In this document: in pieces, positions 12,201 to 24,200 of the stretch | Layout of the letters: each line of letters starts with the position of its first letter | How positions within the stretch are numbered: the stretch's first letter is position 1 | Origin: Sipunculus nudus | Lineage: Eukaryota; Annelida; Sipuncula; Golfingiida; Sipunculidae | Direction: 5' to 3' | Length of the DNA stretch: 64,000 nt | NCBI GenBank assembly: GCA_026874595.1 | Contig: CM049315.1 | Coordinates: 36,906,164 to 36,970,163, forward strand | Notes under the pieces: generated by a model | The model's input: only the letters and a program-made list of their open reading frames with translations | What the model was told of the DNA's origin: nothing | Database searches by the model: none | Program-made: the position numbers and the translations under genes

Positions 12201-15200
12201 CGGGATATTCGTGTTAACAGAATGGTCTGTTAGGCAGGGTTGTCGTGTTATCAGGATGGTCGTCAAAGCGGATTGATCGTGTTATCAGGATGGTCGTCAA
12301 CGCGGTTTGGCCGTGATACTAGGAAGGTCTTAATAGAGCGATGCTCGTGATTACAGGATGCTCGTGGTATCGAGTTGGTCGTAATGCGAGGATGGTTGTC
12401 ATGTCGTGGAGTAATTGATACCAGGATGGTCGTCATAGCGGGGAGATCGTGTTAACAGCATGGTCGTCATGGCCGGGTGATCGTGTTATCAGGAGGGTCG
12501 TCATAACGGTGTGGTCGTGATACCAGGATGGTCGGTCATATCGGGGTGGTCGTGATACCAGGATGGTCGGTCATATCGGGGTGGTCGTGATACCAGGATG
12601 GTCGTCATAACGGGGTGGTCGTGATACCAGGATGGTCGTCATAGCGGGGAGGTAGTGGCACAAGAAAAGTTGTCATTGCGGGATATTCGTGTTAACAGAA
12701 TGGTCTGTTAGTCAGGGTTGTCGTGTTATCAGGATGGTCGTGCAAAGCGGATTGATCGTGTTATCAAGATGGTCGTCAACGCGGTTTGTCCGTGATACCA
12801 GGAAAGTCTTAAAAGAGCGATGCTCGTGAAACCAGGATGCTCGTGGTATCGAGTTGGTCGTAATGCGAGGATGGTTGTCATGTCGTGGAGTAATTGATAC
12901 CAGGATGGTCGTCATAGCGGGGAGATCGTGTTAACAGGATGGACGTCATGGCCGGGTGATCGTGTTATCAGGATGGTCGTCAATGCGGTGTGGCCGTGAT
13001 ACCAGGATGGTCGGACATATCGGGGTGGTCGTGATACCAGGATAGTCGTCATAACGGGGTGGTCGTAATACCAGGATGGCCGTGATAGTCGGGTGATGGT
13101 GTTATCAGGATGGTCGTCATAGTGGGGTGATCGTGTTATCAGGATGGTCGGTCATATCGGGGTGGTCGTGATACCAGGATGGTCGTCATAACGGGGTGGT
13201 CGTGATATCAGGATGGTCGTCATAGCGGGTTGATCGTGTTATCAGGATGGTCGTCAATGCGGTGTGGCCGTGATACCAGGAAGGTCTTAATAGCGGAATG
13301 CTCGTGATACCAGGATGCTCGTGGTATCGAGTTTGTCGCAATGCGAGGATGGTTGTCATGTCATGGAGGTATTGATACCAGGATGGTAGTCATAGCGGGG
13401 ATATCGTGTTATCAGAATGGTCGTCATAGCGGGGAGATCGTGTTATCAGGATGATCGTTGTAGCGGGATTATCGTGTTATCAGGATGGTCGTCGTATCGG
13501 GGTGATCGTGTTATCAAGGATGGTCGCCATAGCGGGTTGATCGTGTTAACAGGATGGTCGTCATAGCGGGGTGATCTTTTTAAAATGGATGGTCGTCATG
13601 GCGGGGTGACCGTGTTACCAGGATGTTCGTTAGCGGTGTGGCCGTGATACCAGGAAGGTCTTAATAGAGGAATGCTCGTAATACCAGGATGCTCGTCGTA
13701 TCGGTTTGGTCGTAATGCGAGGATGGTTGTCATGTCGTGGAGGTATTGATACCAGGCTTGATCTAGGATGGTCGTCATAGCGGGTCGATCGTGTAAACAG
13801 GATGTTCGTCATAGCATGATGATCGTGTCAACAGAATGGTCGTCATATCGGGGAGATCGGGTTATCAGGATGATCGTCATAGCAGGGTGATCGTGTCAAC
13901 AGAATGGTCGTCATAGCGAAGTGGCCTTGATATCAGGAAGGTCTTAATAGAGGAATGCTCGTGATACCAGGATGCTCGTCGTATTGCGTTGGTTTTATTG
14001 CCAGGTAAGTTGTCATGTCGTGGAGGTATTGATACCAGGATGATCGTCATAGCGGGGAGATCGTGTTATAAGAATTTTTGTCATAGTGGGGTCATCGTGT
14101 TATCGGATGGTCGTCGTAGCGGGGTAATCGTGTTATCAGGATGGTCGTCTTATCGGGGAGATCGTGTTATCAGGATGGTCGTCATAGCGGAGTGATCCTG
14201 TTCTCAAGAATGGTCGTCATAGCGGGGTGATCGTGTCAACAGGATAGTCGTCATAGCGGGGTGATCGTGTTATCAGGATGGTCGTCATAACGGTGTGGCC
14301 GTGATACCAGGAAGGTCTTAATAGAGGGATGCTCGTGATACCAGGATGCTCGTGGTATCGGGTTGGTCGTAATGTGAGGATGATTGTCATGTCGTGGAGG
14401 TATTGATACCAGGATGGTCGTCATAGCGGGGACATCGTGTTAACAGGATGGTCGTCATAGCGGGGTGATCGTGTTATCAGGATGGTCGGTCATATCGGGG
14501 TTGTCGTGATACCAGGATAGTCGTCATAGCGGGGAGGTAGCGGCACAGGAAAGGTCGTCATGGCGGCATATTCGTGTTAAGGGAATGGTCGGTTAGGCAG
14601 TGTTGTCCTGTTATCAGGTTTGTCGTCATAGCGGGGTGATCGTGTTACCAGGATGGTCGTCATAGCGTTGTGGCCGTGATACCAGGAAGGTCTTAATAGA
14701 GAAATGCTCGTGATACCAGGATGCTCGTGGTAATGGGTTGGTCGTAATGCGAGGATGGTTGTCATGTCGTGGAGGTATTGATATCAGGATGGTAGTCATA
14801 GCGGGGTGATCGTGTTATAAGAACGTCGTCATAGCGGGGAGATCGTGTTATCAGGATGATCGTCGTAGCGGGATTATCGTGTTATCAGGATGGTGGTCAT
14901 AGCAGGGAGATCGTGTTATCAAGGATGGTCGTCATAGCGGGGTGATCGTGTTAACAGGATGATCGTCATAGCGGGGTGATCGTGTTAACGGGATGGTCGT
15001 CATAGCGGGGTGATCGTTTTAACAGGATGGTCGTCATGGCGGGGTGATCGTGTTAACGGGATGGTCGTCATAGCGGGGTGATCTTTTTAACAGGATGGTC
15101 GTCATGGCGGGGTGATCGTGTCAACAGGATAGTCGACATAGCGGGGTGATCTTTTTAACAGGATGGTCGTCATGGCGGGGTGATCGTGTCAACAGGATAG

Positions 15201-18200
15201 TCGTCATAGCGGGGTGATCTTTTTAACAGGATGGTCGTCATGGCGGGGTGATCGTGTCAACAGGATAGTCGTCATAGCGGGGTGATCTTTTTAACAGGAT
15301 GGTCGTCATGGCGGGGTGATCGTGTTACCAGGATAGTCGTCATAGCGGGGTGATCTTTTTAACAGGATGGTCGTCATAGCGGGGCGATCGTGTTAACAGG
15401 ATAGTCGTCTTATCGGGGAGATCGTGTTATCAGGATGGACGTCATAGCCGGGTGTTGGTGTTATCAGGATGGTCGTCATAGCGGGGTGATCGTGTTATCA
15501 GGATGGTCGGTCATATCGGGGTGGTCGTGATACCAGGATGGTCGTCATAACGGGGTGGTCGTGTTAACAGGATAGTCGTCTTATCTAGGAGATCGTGTTA
15601 TCAGGATAGTCGTCATTGCGGGGAGATCGTGTTATCAGGATAGTCGTCTTAGCGGGGAGTTCGTGTTATTAGGATGGTCGTCATAGCGGGGAGATCGTGT
15701 TAACACAATGGTCGTCATATCGGGGAGATCGTGTTATCAGGATGGTCGTCATTGCGGGGAGATCGTGTTATCAGGATGGTCGTCCTAGAGGGGAGATCGT
15801 GTTATCAGGGTGGTCGTCATGGCGGGGTGATCGTCATACCAGGATGATCGTCATAGCGTCATCAGCAACTGATGAGGATGACTCATAGTTAAGAAAGTGA
15901 CACCAATGATGTAATTTGGCAGTCTAAAACATATAGGTGATAATTCGTGACGAATTGTCTTCAACAATTAAGTGATAGAACCAAGCATGCTCAATGTGAA
16001 AAGCAAGATTCATGGCAATCTCTGAATCCATTAAAGAGCTACACAGCCTTTTTTTATTAACAAGAGAATTATTTCTCAGCTGCACAAGCAAACCTAATAA
16101 GCTAATAGTATATCGGTCGCAGTGACCTTTGTTTCCAATGTGTCCTTTTTTTAAGTTTCTAGGTTCAGCGGTTACCATGTGTACCCTGCTACCAATTACC
16201 GTGTGTGCCCTGCTTACGGCCGACCGGTCGGACGGACAAAAGGACGACGGGCAAAGACCCGTAACTAATCCTTTGCATGACCGAAAGCTGATTTACAATA
16301 AAAACTCCATAATTCTGAGTACTTCACAATGAAACCATACATAAACATACTTAGGTCATGCAAGTTAAGGCTGGAACTTGCTGAAGAGATTGCAGCTTTG
16401 TGGTCGATGACGTAATCAGCTTTCCTGGGCAGATCAGTGACTTTGACCTCTGGGACATACTCCGCTGACCACGTGAGTTTAACTCTCGTGAAGTCTCTCT
16501 CCGATACGTACACCTCCGTGGCTTCGTCATTCGTCGTGATGTCATTCAAGTTGCACGGGACGTTGAGCTGCGCCACGACTTTATTCTGGTAAACTCGCTC
16601 AAGATGAGCCTGGCATGATGTGATGTTAGGTCCGGTGTCCACTGAGAAAAATAGTTTTAGATATATAGTTTTAATCAAGTCATTTCAACCGTTACATAAT
16701 TATCTACCATAACCCAGAGGTTCCGTTTTCAAACGAATTTTGAGGTGTACAGATAGTTATAATTACTAATGCAAGGAACTCTCCATGATACAGATGATGG
16801 CATTTGGGAGTCTCTAAATGTGGAGAAAACAGGATGGCCCGGAGGAAACCACTGACATTGGGCAGATTACAACCAATTTTCAGCTACCCCCGGAATTGAA
16901 CCCTGGTGTCCAGCTGAGAGAACCCAGCTTGTTTCCACTCGACTGTAACATGTTAAAATATGTATTGAAAAATATTTGCTTCCACAGTATGTAAAATAAT
17001 TGACGGTGCATGTTTCTACAGTGAAGTGGTTAATTTCATAACTTGCCCCCCCCCCCCCCCGAGTAAAACATGAAGTCTCTAACCACATGTGTATCAGGGC
17101 TTGATTTAATTATTCAAGTGGAATATTGGTCTTGGTTATAGAACTTGGTTTGAAGATGCAACCGTAAAAAAAAAGAAAGAAGAACCCCTTATAATGAGAT
17201 AATTCATATTGAACCTTTTGGATTTCATGGGAGTTGGAATTATATTTAAGACATCAATGTGCGTTGGTGGTAGTGATTGAGCCGGATAAATTCATCTCAA
17301 AGTCCAAATCCTAAACTACCATGAACCCCCCCCCCCCCCCGGTTAAACTTACATGTCTGGCAGTTAGTGCCATTGTAACCCTCGGTACACCGACACTCAG
17401 GCCGGCTTCCGCCATTTAATGATATACATTGTCCAGGGTAACAGTCTCTTCTGTATGAACAGACCTCTACAACAAAATTCACAATTTTTATTATTTATAT
17501 GGTAGTTTCAAAACTTCAAAACTTGGAATCGAAACTGGAAACCTGAACAATGAAAGAAGAAAAAAGTTATTATAAAAGACATCTAACTCCATGTATATTT
17601 ACAGGAATTAGCAGTGATAAGTAAAGCAGATCAATTTTCCACGGCCCATTAGCAATATAGGTTCAATGTACTCCATATCATAGATATCTTGATTAAGTTA
17701 ATTGAAACGTAAAAACATATTGACTAACTCTATTTATTCGTATATCTGTCAGTATCTGATAACTCATGTACTTAGCAAGCATGGTGAAGCCTCTGAAATT
17801 ATTCATCTGAGAGATCCTTTATCCAAACAAAAAAACTGTCCCTCGAGCTTTACAGATAAATGACGCTCTACTTTACTTAAACATCAGTGTGTAATATCAG
17901 TAATTATAAAGCACAGTATAAAGCATAACAAACCGTCTTTGCAGGTCGTCCCTGTGAAGGAAACACTGGTACATCTACAGGTGTCCGGTAGGACACATAT
18001 CCCTTGTCCTGGGACGCATCTCTGTGTGCATATCGCTGTAAATAAACACACAGGGTCAGTAAGTTTAACTATTGATACGGGTGAAATAAAGCATCCAAAA
18101 TAACATTAAGAACGGGAGTATTTCTTAAGAGTGGACATAATGTTATCCTCCATAAAGTTTTGATACGCTACTTTAATATTTGTATTAAACACTCAGTTTT

Positions 18201-21200
18201 GTTTGTTATGATTACATAATCTAACCCGCATGAATATACACACGCGCTCGACAAGGCCTATGATAATGTAATTCCACCAGCCGCCACCAGAGGCCTCTGC
18301 TTAGGTCTGTAACTGTATTTGGTTCGTGTTCCGTCAGATATGTTGTTATTGATATAATAATATTATCATATATTTTTATAACATATCATAATAAATAATC
18401 CCATTGCAAAAGCAAATAATATTTTGGATATTAAGGTATCTTCCAAGCGACAGCAACTTAAAAAAACATGACATAGATCATATAACCAATGGGGACAAAT
18501 ACTAAGGGGGGTGCCCCCCGCCTTTTTTTTTGTGAGCTCGAACACCCTTTTTTATGGGTTTAAACCATTTTTTGCCGCCTGGATCAGATTATCTTTTTTT
18601 TTAGTTTTCTTTTTATTCTTCCCCAGTTGGATCCTCCCATTCCATATTCCATATCTCCTGTCAATATGAAAAAAAAGAAGTTCTTACGAATGTGACAGTA
18701 ACATCCTCGCCATCCTCGAGCGCAAACCCGTACGTAGTACGTCTCTATGAAGTAAACTCTACGGTAATAACAACATCTGAAAAAAAATAAATATCCTCGG
18801 AATTTCAGATTTTATTAGAAAAGGATTTTAAACTGTTTTAATGATTTTATTTAATCATGAATCGTGAAGTTGTAGGAATTAGATGCTGCCGGAGTGTGAA
18901 TTGTCTTTGTGTGTTAGAGTCAAGGTGTACTTTAAGGAGCTTATATGTACAGATCAAATGAGCAGAACCATCTCAAATTTATCGGATATGTTTTTTTTTC
19001 TTTTTTTTGTTAGAAATATATTTATTTCAGCTGGATCGACCAAATGCTTTATAAAGCTAGAAGACGGCTTCTCCAGTATAAAGCAGGCCCGTGAACAAGA
19101 ATTAAATACAAGAATACATGTATACAATACATAAGGATGACCGAAGCAGTCATGTCAATTACAAACATGTCTATTATGCAAATCACATTCTGAAAAACGA
19201 AACATATTTTAAATTAGGAATCAACTAAGTAAAAGTAATTGAATTCCGATTCGTTGTGGTACAATTAAACGTTAGGTGGAAATCTACAAATACCGCTGCC
19301 ACGACAACATACTAAATCTTTCTGCGTACATGAAAATAAGCGCGTGTTAATCTCATCCGAGAGAGTCGATGATACATGCAGCAAATTATATATTTAATGT
19401 GTGGGACATATTTCAACCCATAAGGAAATTTGACATTTGGAGAGAGAATACAAGAAAGATTTTTTAAATAATTTTAATATTTATTTTTGTATAACGCCAT
19501 CTAGTGTTCAATTTAGGAAACAACGTATCCGTATCCACATGTTCGGGCAAAATGTTACACACTGCCAATGTAAAAATAAAGGATAGTGTATTATCAACAA
19601 ATAAATGTGTAAAATAATACTTAATATTAAGCAATGAAAAATGAAGAATTACAATATGAGGCACAATATCCAGTACAGTGTATTTTTTTCGTGATTTTTG
19701 CATTGGAATTCTCTTATTTCATTCAATGGATTGAATTAAACACGATTTTTTAATAATACTTGGTAAGGATAATGAAAACATTGTAAATGTATTAGGAAAC
19801 CAAAACTTGTATCGATAAAAAAATAATGAAAATATAAAATTGAAGAAATCTAAATAGTAAGGGAGACGACATGGTAAAAATAGCCATTAAGCCTAATCAC
19901 TATGATCCGTGCGATCACATTATATTTCTGCCAATTGCTGGGTCGTGAAAATACTATATCACTAAAATACTAAATATATATTATTTTAATTTGCGCTCAC
20001 GAATTACTAATTCTTGTTGAGGGATTAATATATTTCATACATAGCAATCCGTGCGCATCTGTCAATTCAATCACTGCGCACGAATTTAGGGTTATTTTAT
20101 ACCAACTAGTGATTCGTGCGCAAGTATAAGTAATTATTGTCTAATGATCGTCAAACTACAATGGCTCAATTTAGCTTTAAAATACATATTAAAATGAATT
20201 TAAGCCCTATTGTTCCATAATATTTGGAATCCCTAGAATAGCCTCTATTTCCTCAGCTATATATAAATAAAGGTGTTGTTGGTCTGAAGAATCAAATATT
20301 TCCTCTGCATGGCAATAAATATGGATTCATAAATAAAAATCATCTTAAAATGAAAACACATATCTCTAGGTGGTTTTCCTTGTATATATCCCATTTTTTT
20401 TATTATTATTTTAAAAAATAACAAATTGACTATGTACACTTTGAAAAAAAAATGGAATATAAAACAAGATATCGAAAAAAAGAGAAAAATATGCATTTTA
20501 GTTTACACATTTTCAAACAAATCTGCATAATTAGCTAGTTTTTTCTTGATGGATTTTATAAATATTTCTTCTGAATGGTGTAATTGGCTTATAGAATGTT
20601 CAGTTAAATTGGCCAAAACTTTTGGGAAGAGCAATTTATCAGGTCTCAAGAAATGTGGTCTTGTTTGGTCAGGTGATACATCACATAGACCCGTGTACAA
20701 TGGCAGGTCTGAGGTCAGGTGGTGATGTGTGTTGACAAGTTGTTAATCACATAGACCCGTGTACAATGACAGGTCTTAGGAAAGGTGGTGTTGTGTTGAC
20801 AGGTTATTTATCACATAAACCCGTGTACAATGACAGGTCTTAGGTAAGGTGGTGTTGTGTTGACAGGTAATTAATCATATAAACCCGTGTACAATGACAG
20901 GTCTGAGGTTAGGTGGTGTTGTGTTGACAGGTTACTAATCATATAAACCCGTGTACAATGACAGGTCTGAGGTTAGGTGGTGTTGTGTTAACAGGTTATT
21001 AATCATATAAACCCGTGTACAATGACAGGTTTATGGTTAGGTGGTGTTGTTTTGACAGGTTGTTAATCACATAAACCCGTGTACAATGACAGGTTTGAGG
21101 TTAGGTGGTGTTGTGTTGACAGGTTATTAATCATATAAACCCGTGTACAATGACAGGTCTTAGAAAAGGGGGTGTTGTGTTGATAGGTTATTAATCACAT

Positions 21201-24200
21201 AAACCCGTATACAATGACAGGTCTTAGGAAAGGTGGTGATGTGTTGACATGTTGTTAATCACATAGACCCGTGTACAATGACAAGCCTGACTTTAGATGG
21301 TGATGTGTTGACAGGTTATTAATCACATAGACCCGTGTGCAATGACTGGTCTTAGGTCAGGTGGTGATATGTGCTGACAGGTTGTTAGTCACATCAAGGA
21401 GATTACAGACTGAAGTATCAAGTGAGAGTCTGGCCGTGTCCAATGTTGCTGACGGGGGTCATAAAACTCGCTGCTCAAAGGCACACAGTGTTGCCGCTGA
21501 TAAGCCCGGCGCTAATTGATACAGCGCGAGAGACCCCCCTTCGGCGTGACTTCGGAACATCTCGTTTATTCCCGGCTGCGGTAAACATTGGCGATAATAC
21601 GAGAACAACGCCGTCAGTGACAGACCGGGCGATGGCTAACTGTTATCCATAAAAATAGAAGTCATCCGGTTATAAGCGTCAACATATTTAGTTATCGACG
21701 GAATACTATAATACATGGCTAATTATAAATATATGTCAAAAGTGTGGGAACTGATGTAAATTTTTATAATTCCGAAGTTATTCAGGGAAAGTTAGGTTTA
21801 CTTTTAACAGTCGTCCGTCATGAATCACGGCAGAAATTGATGTAGAGTGACCGCATCTATCCCAAAATCGATCAAGTGATTCCTCAACACGAGACCTCTC
21901 TAGATATATTTGAAACGCATAATTCTTGACAAAACAAACCCTTTGCGCATTCATAATTCCGGTCAATGTTATTCCAGTGGTTTACCGTTCAGTTACTAGA
22001 TATATCACTCTCCGCTTCAGCGAGCTACAGCTGACCGCGGAGGTAACATCTAGCAGACTCGCTTTATCAAAGGCCGTGCCGCCGCTGCGCCTGACACCGC
22101 GGATAGGCGCACAATAGAGTTAATGGGAATATCAGGTCTTAATTGCAATTCCGCACGACGGACACTCGAGGCTTCTGACAGTTGATACTCCTTGGCACAC
22201 ATAGACCCGTGTACAATGGCAAGTCTGCGGTAAGTGGTGTTGTGTTGACAGGTTATTAATCACGTAAACCCGTATACAATGACAGGTCTTAGGAAAGGAT
22301 GTGATGTGTTGACAGGTTGTTAATCACATAAACCCGTATACAATGACAGGTCTTAGGAAAGGTGGTGATGTGTTGACAGGTTATTAATCACATAAACTCG
22401 TGTACAATGACAGGTCTTAGGAAAGGATGTGATGTGTTGACAGGTTGTTAATCACATAAACCCGTATACAATGACAGGTCTGAGGTTAGGTGGTGATGTG
22501 TTGACAGGTTGTTCATCACATAAACCCGTGTATAATGACAGGTCTGAGGTTAGGTGGTGTTGTGTTGACAGGTTATTTATCGCAAAGACCCGTGTACAAT
22601 GACAAGTCTGGGGTAAGGCGGTGATGTGTTTTCAGGTTATTAATCACAAAGACCCGTGTACAATGACAGGTCCGAGGTAAGGTGGTGTTCTGTTTTCAGG
22701 TTATTAATAGCACAGACCTGTGAACCTTCGCAGGTATGAGGTTAAGGGGTGTTGTGTTATCTGGTTAATAATCACATACCTTCTCCAGCCAAACCATCCA
22801 CATCTCCTGTAGTATACCTGCACCCTGGAATTTATACGTTGTCTTTGCTCGTAGTCATAATGACTCGTCCAGCTGTTAATAAGAGAAAACCAGCTTATTC
22901 AATATATATCAAGTATTTGTGCATTCACAACCTAAATACATTCGCCATGATATATGAACAGCATTCTTCTTCCTCATGTTTGACCGACAGGGGCAACAGA
23001 TGCCCTGACCCCTTACATCAATGAGCACCTGTTTCCCTAATTACTAGGACAATAAATCGTCCTGTGTCACAATGGTAAACTGTCATTTGAATTTAAAAAG
23101 AGCTTCTGGTGATTCGTAATTTCCTCTTAACTGTTAAGCATTCTTGCTTGGGCGTTACCCGTGACCGCAATGTTGTGGGGTCGAGTCCTGATCAGACTCC
23201 CATCCGTGCTCAGACTCCTGGCCAAGTCTTAACAACCAGGGTGCGCCCTCCACACCCAGGCGTGAATGGGTACTCCTTATGTATGGGCGGCAGGCAAACT
23301 ATTTTTTAAAATTTTCGGTAAGTTGCTAACAGACAACAAACCAAGTGGCGTTAAAAAGGGGGAAGCATTATACCTCACCAGCTGGCTTAGATGTAATAAA
23401 TTAGTGATTGTGTTAACGTTGTAACCCGAGATAAAACAGGACCACTGGGTGTGGAAATGTTTTCGTTCTTTGCATAGTCACTGACGTCACTTCCGCAAAG
23501 TCTTCAATATGTTTCGTTCGTTACACAAAATGTTCAGTGCTGGATACTGCACTTGCACAAAATACAAAATAGACGAGCCAAGCACAGCATTAACTAAGCG
23601 ATGGATTTTATCTCATGTTATCACCCGCTATGGAATCGTTTAAAAAATAAATAATTTAAATATTTGTATTGAGCTTTAGGCCAATTTTAACTGCCATATT
23701 TTTTTTCATTATTTGATGATATGCTTCAACTATTCTATAATTTCCGGAAACGAAATAGTTCATCACGATCACTGTTACCGGTAATGAAAGAATGTATATT
23801 CTATTTATAAACGTTAACTTCAAAAAGATTGGTGTTAAAAAACACCTTTCGTTTGAATTCTGGGAAAAATAATGATGATAAGCAGGGGTATATATCCTAC
23901 AGGGATATTAACGCATCCAAAATAGATAACATTTTAAGAAAAATTGAGAACAATGTATTCCCACGCAAACGTTTTATGTCGGTACCGTAGGTGATTAACT
24001 ATGCATGGGGAGGGGTTCACTTGAATGATATGGGGCTCTTTTATAGAAAAATATAATTTCCTTTTCTTGTTCAGTTTTTTAAACGGGTACCCAACAACGA
24101 GACTATAACTTGAATTGCTATTGCAGTGAACGATAGTTATGCCATAAAACGAAGCTACGCTTTTGGTGATGGCTTCACCTTCGTAGCATATATTAAGCCC

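Noticed and set aside
9638-15888. Many short open frames with 'MTTILV..RYDDHP' type peptides
   Set aside because: Shadows of the 34-bp minisatellite; no splice or coding context.
9640-22780. CRISPR-like repeat arrays
   Set aside because: Units are contiguous with no unique spacers, and the DNA is eukaryotic. These are minisatellites.
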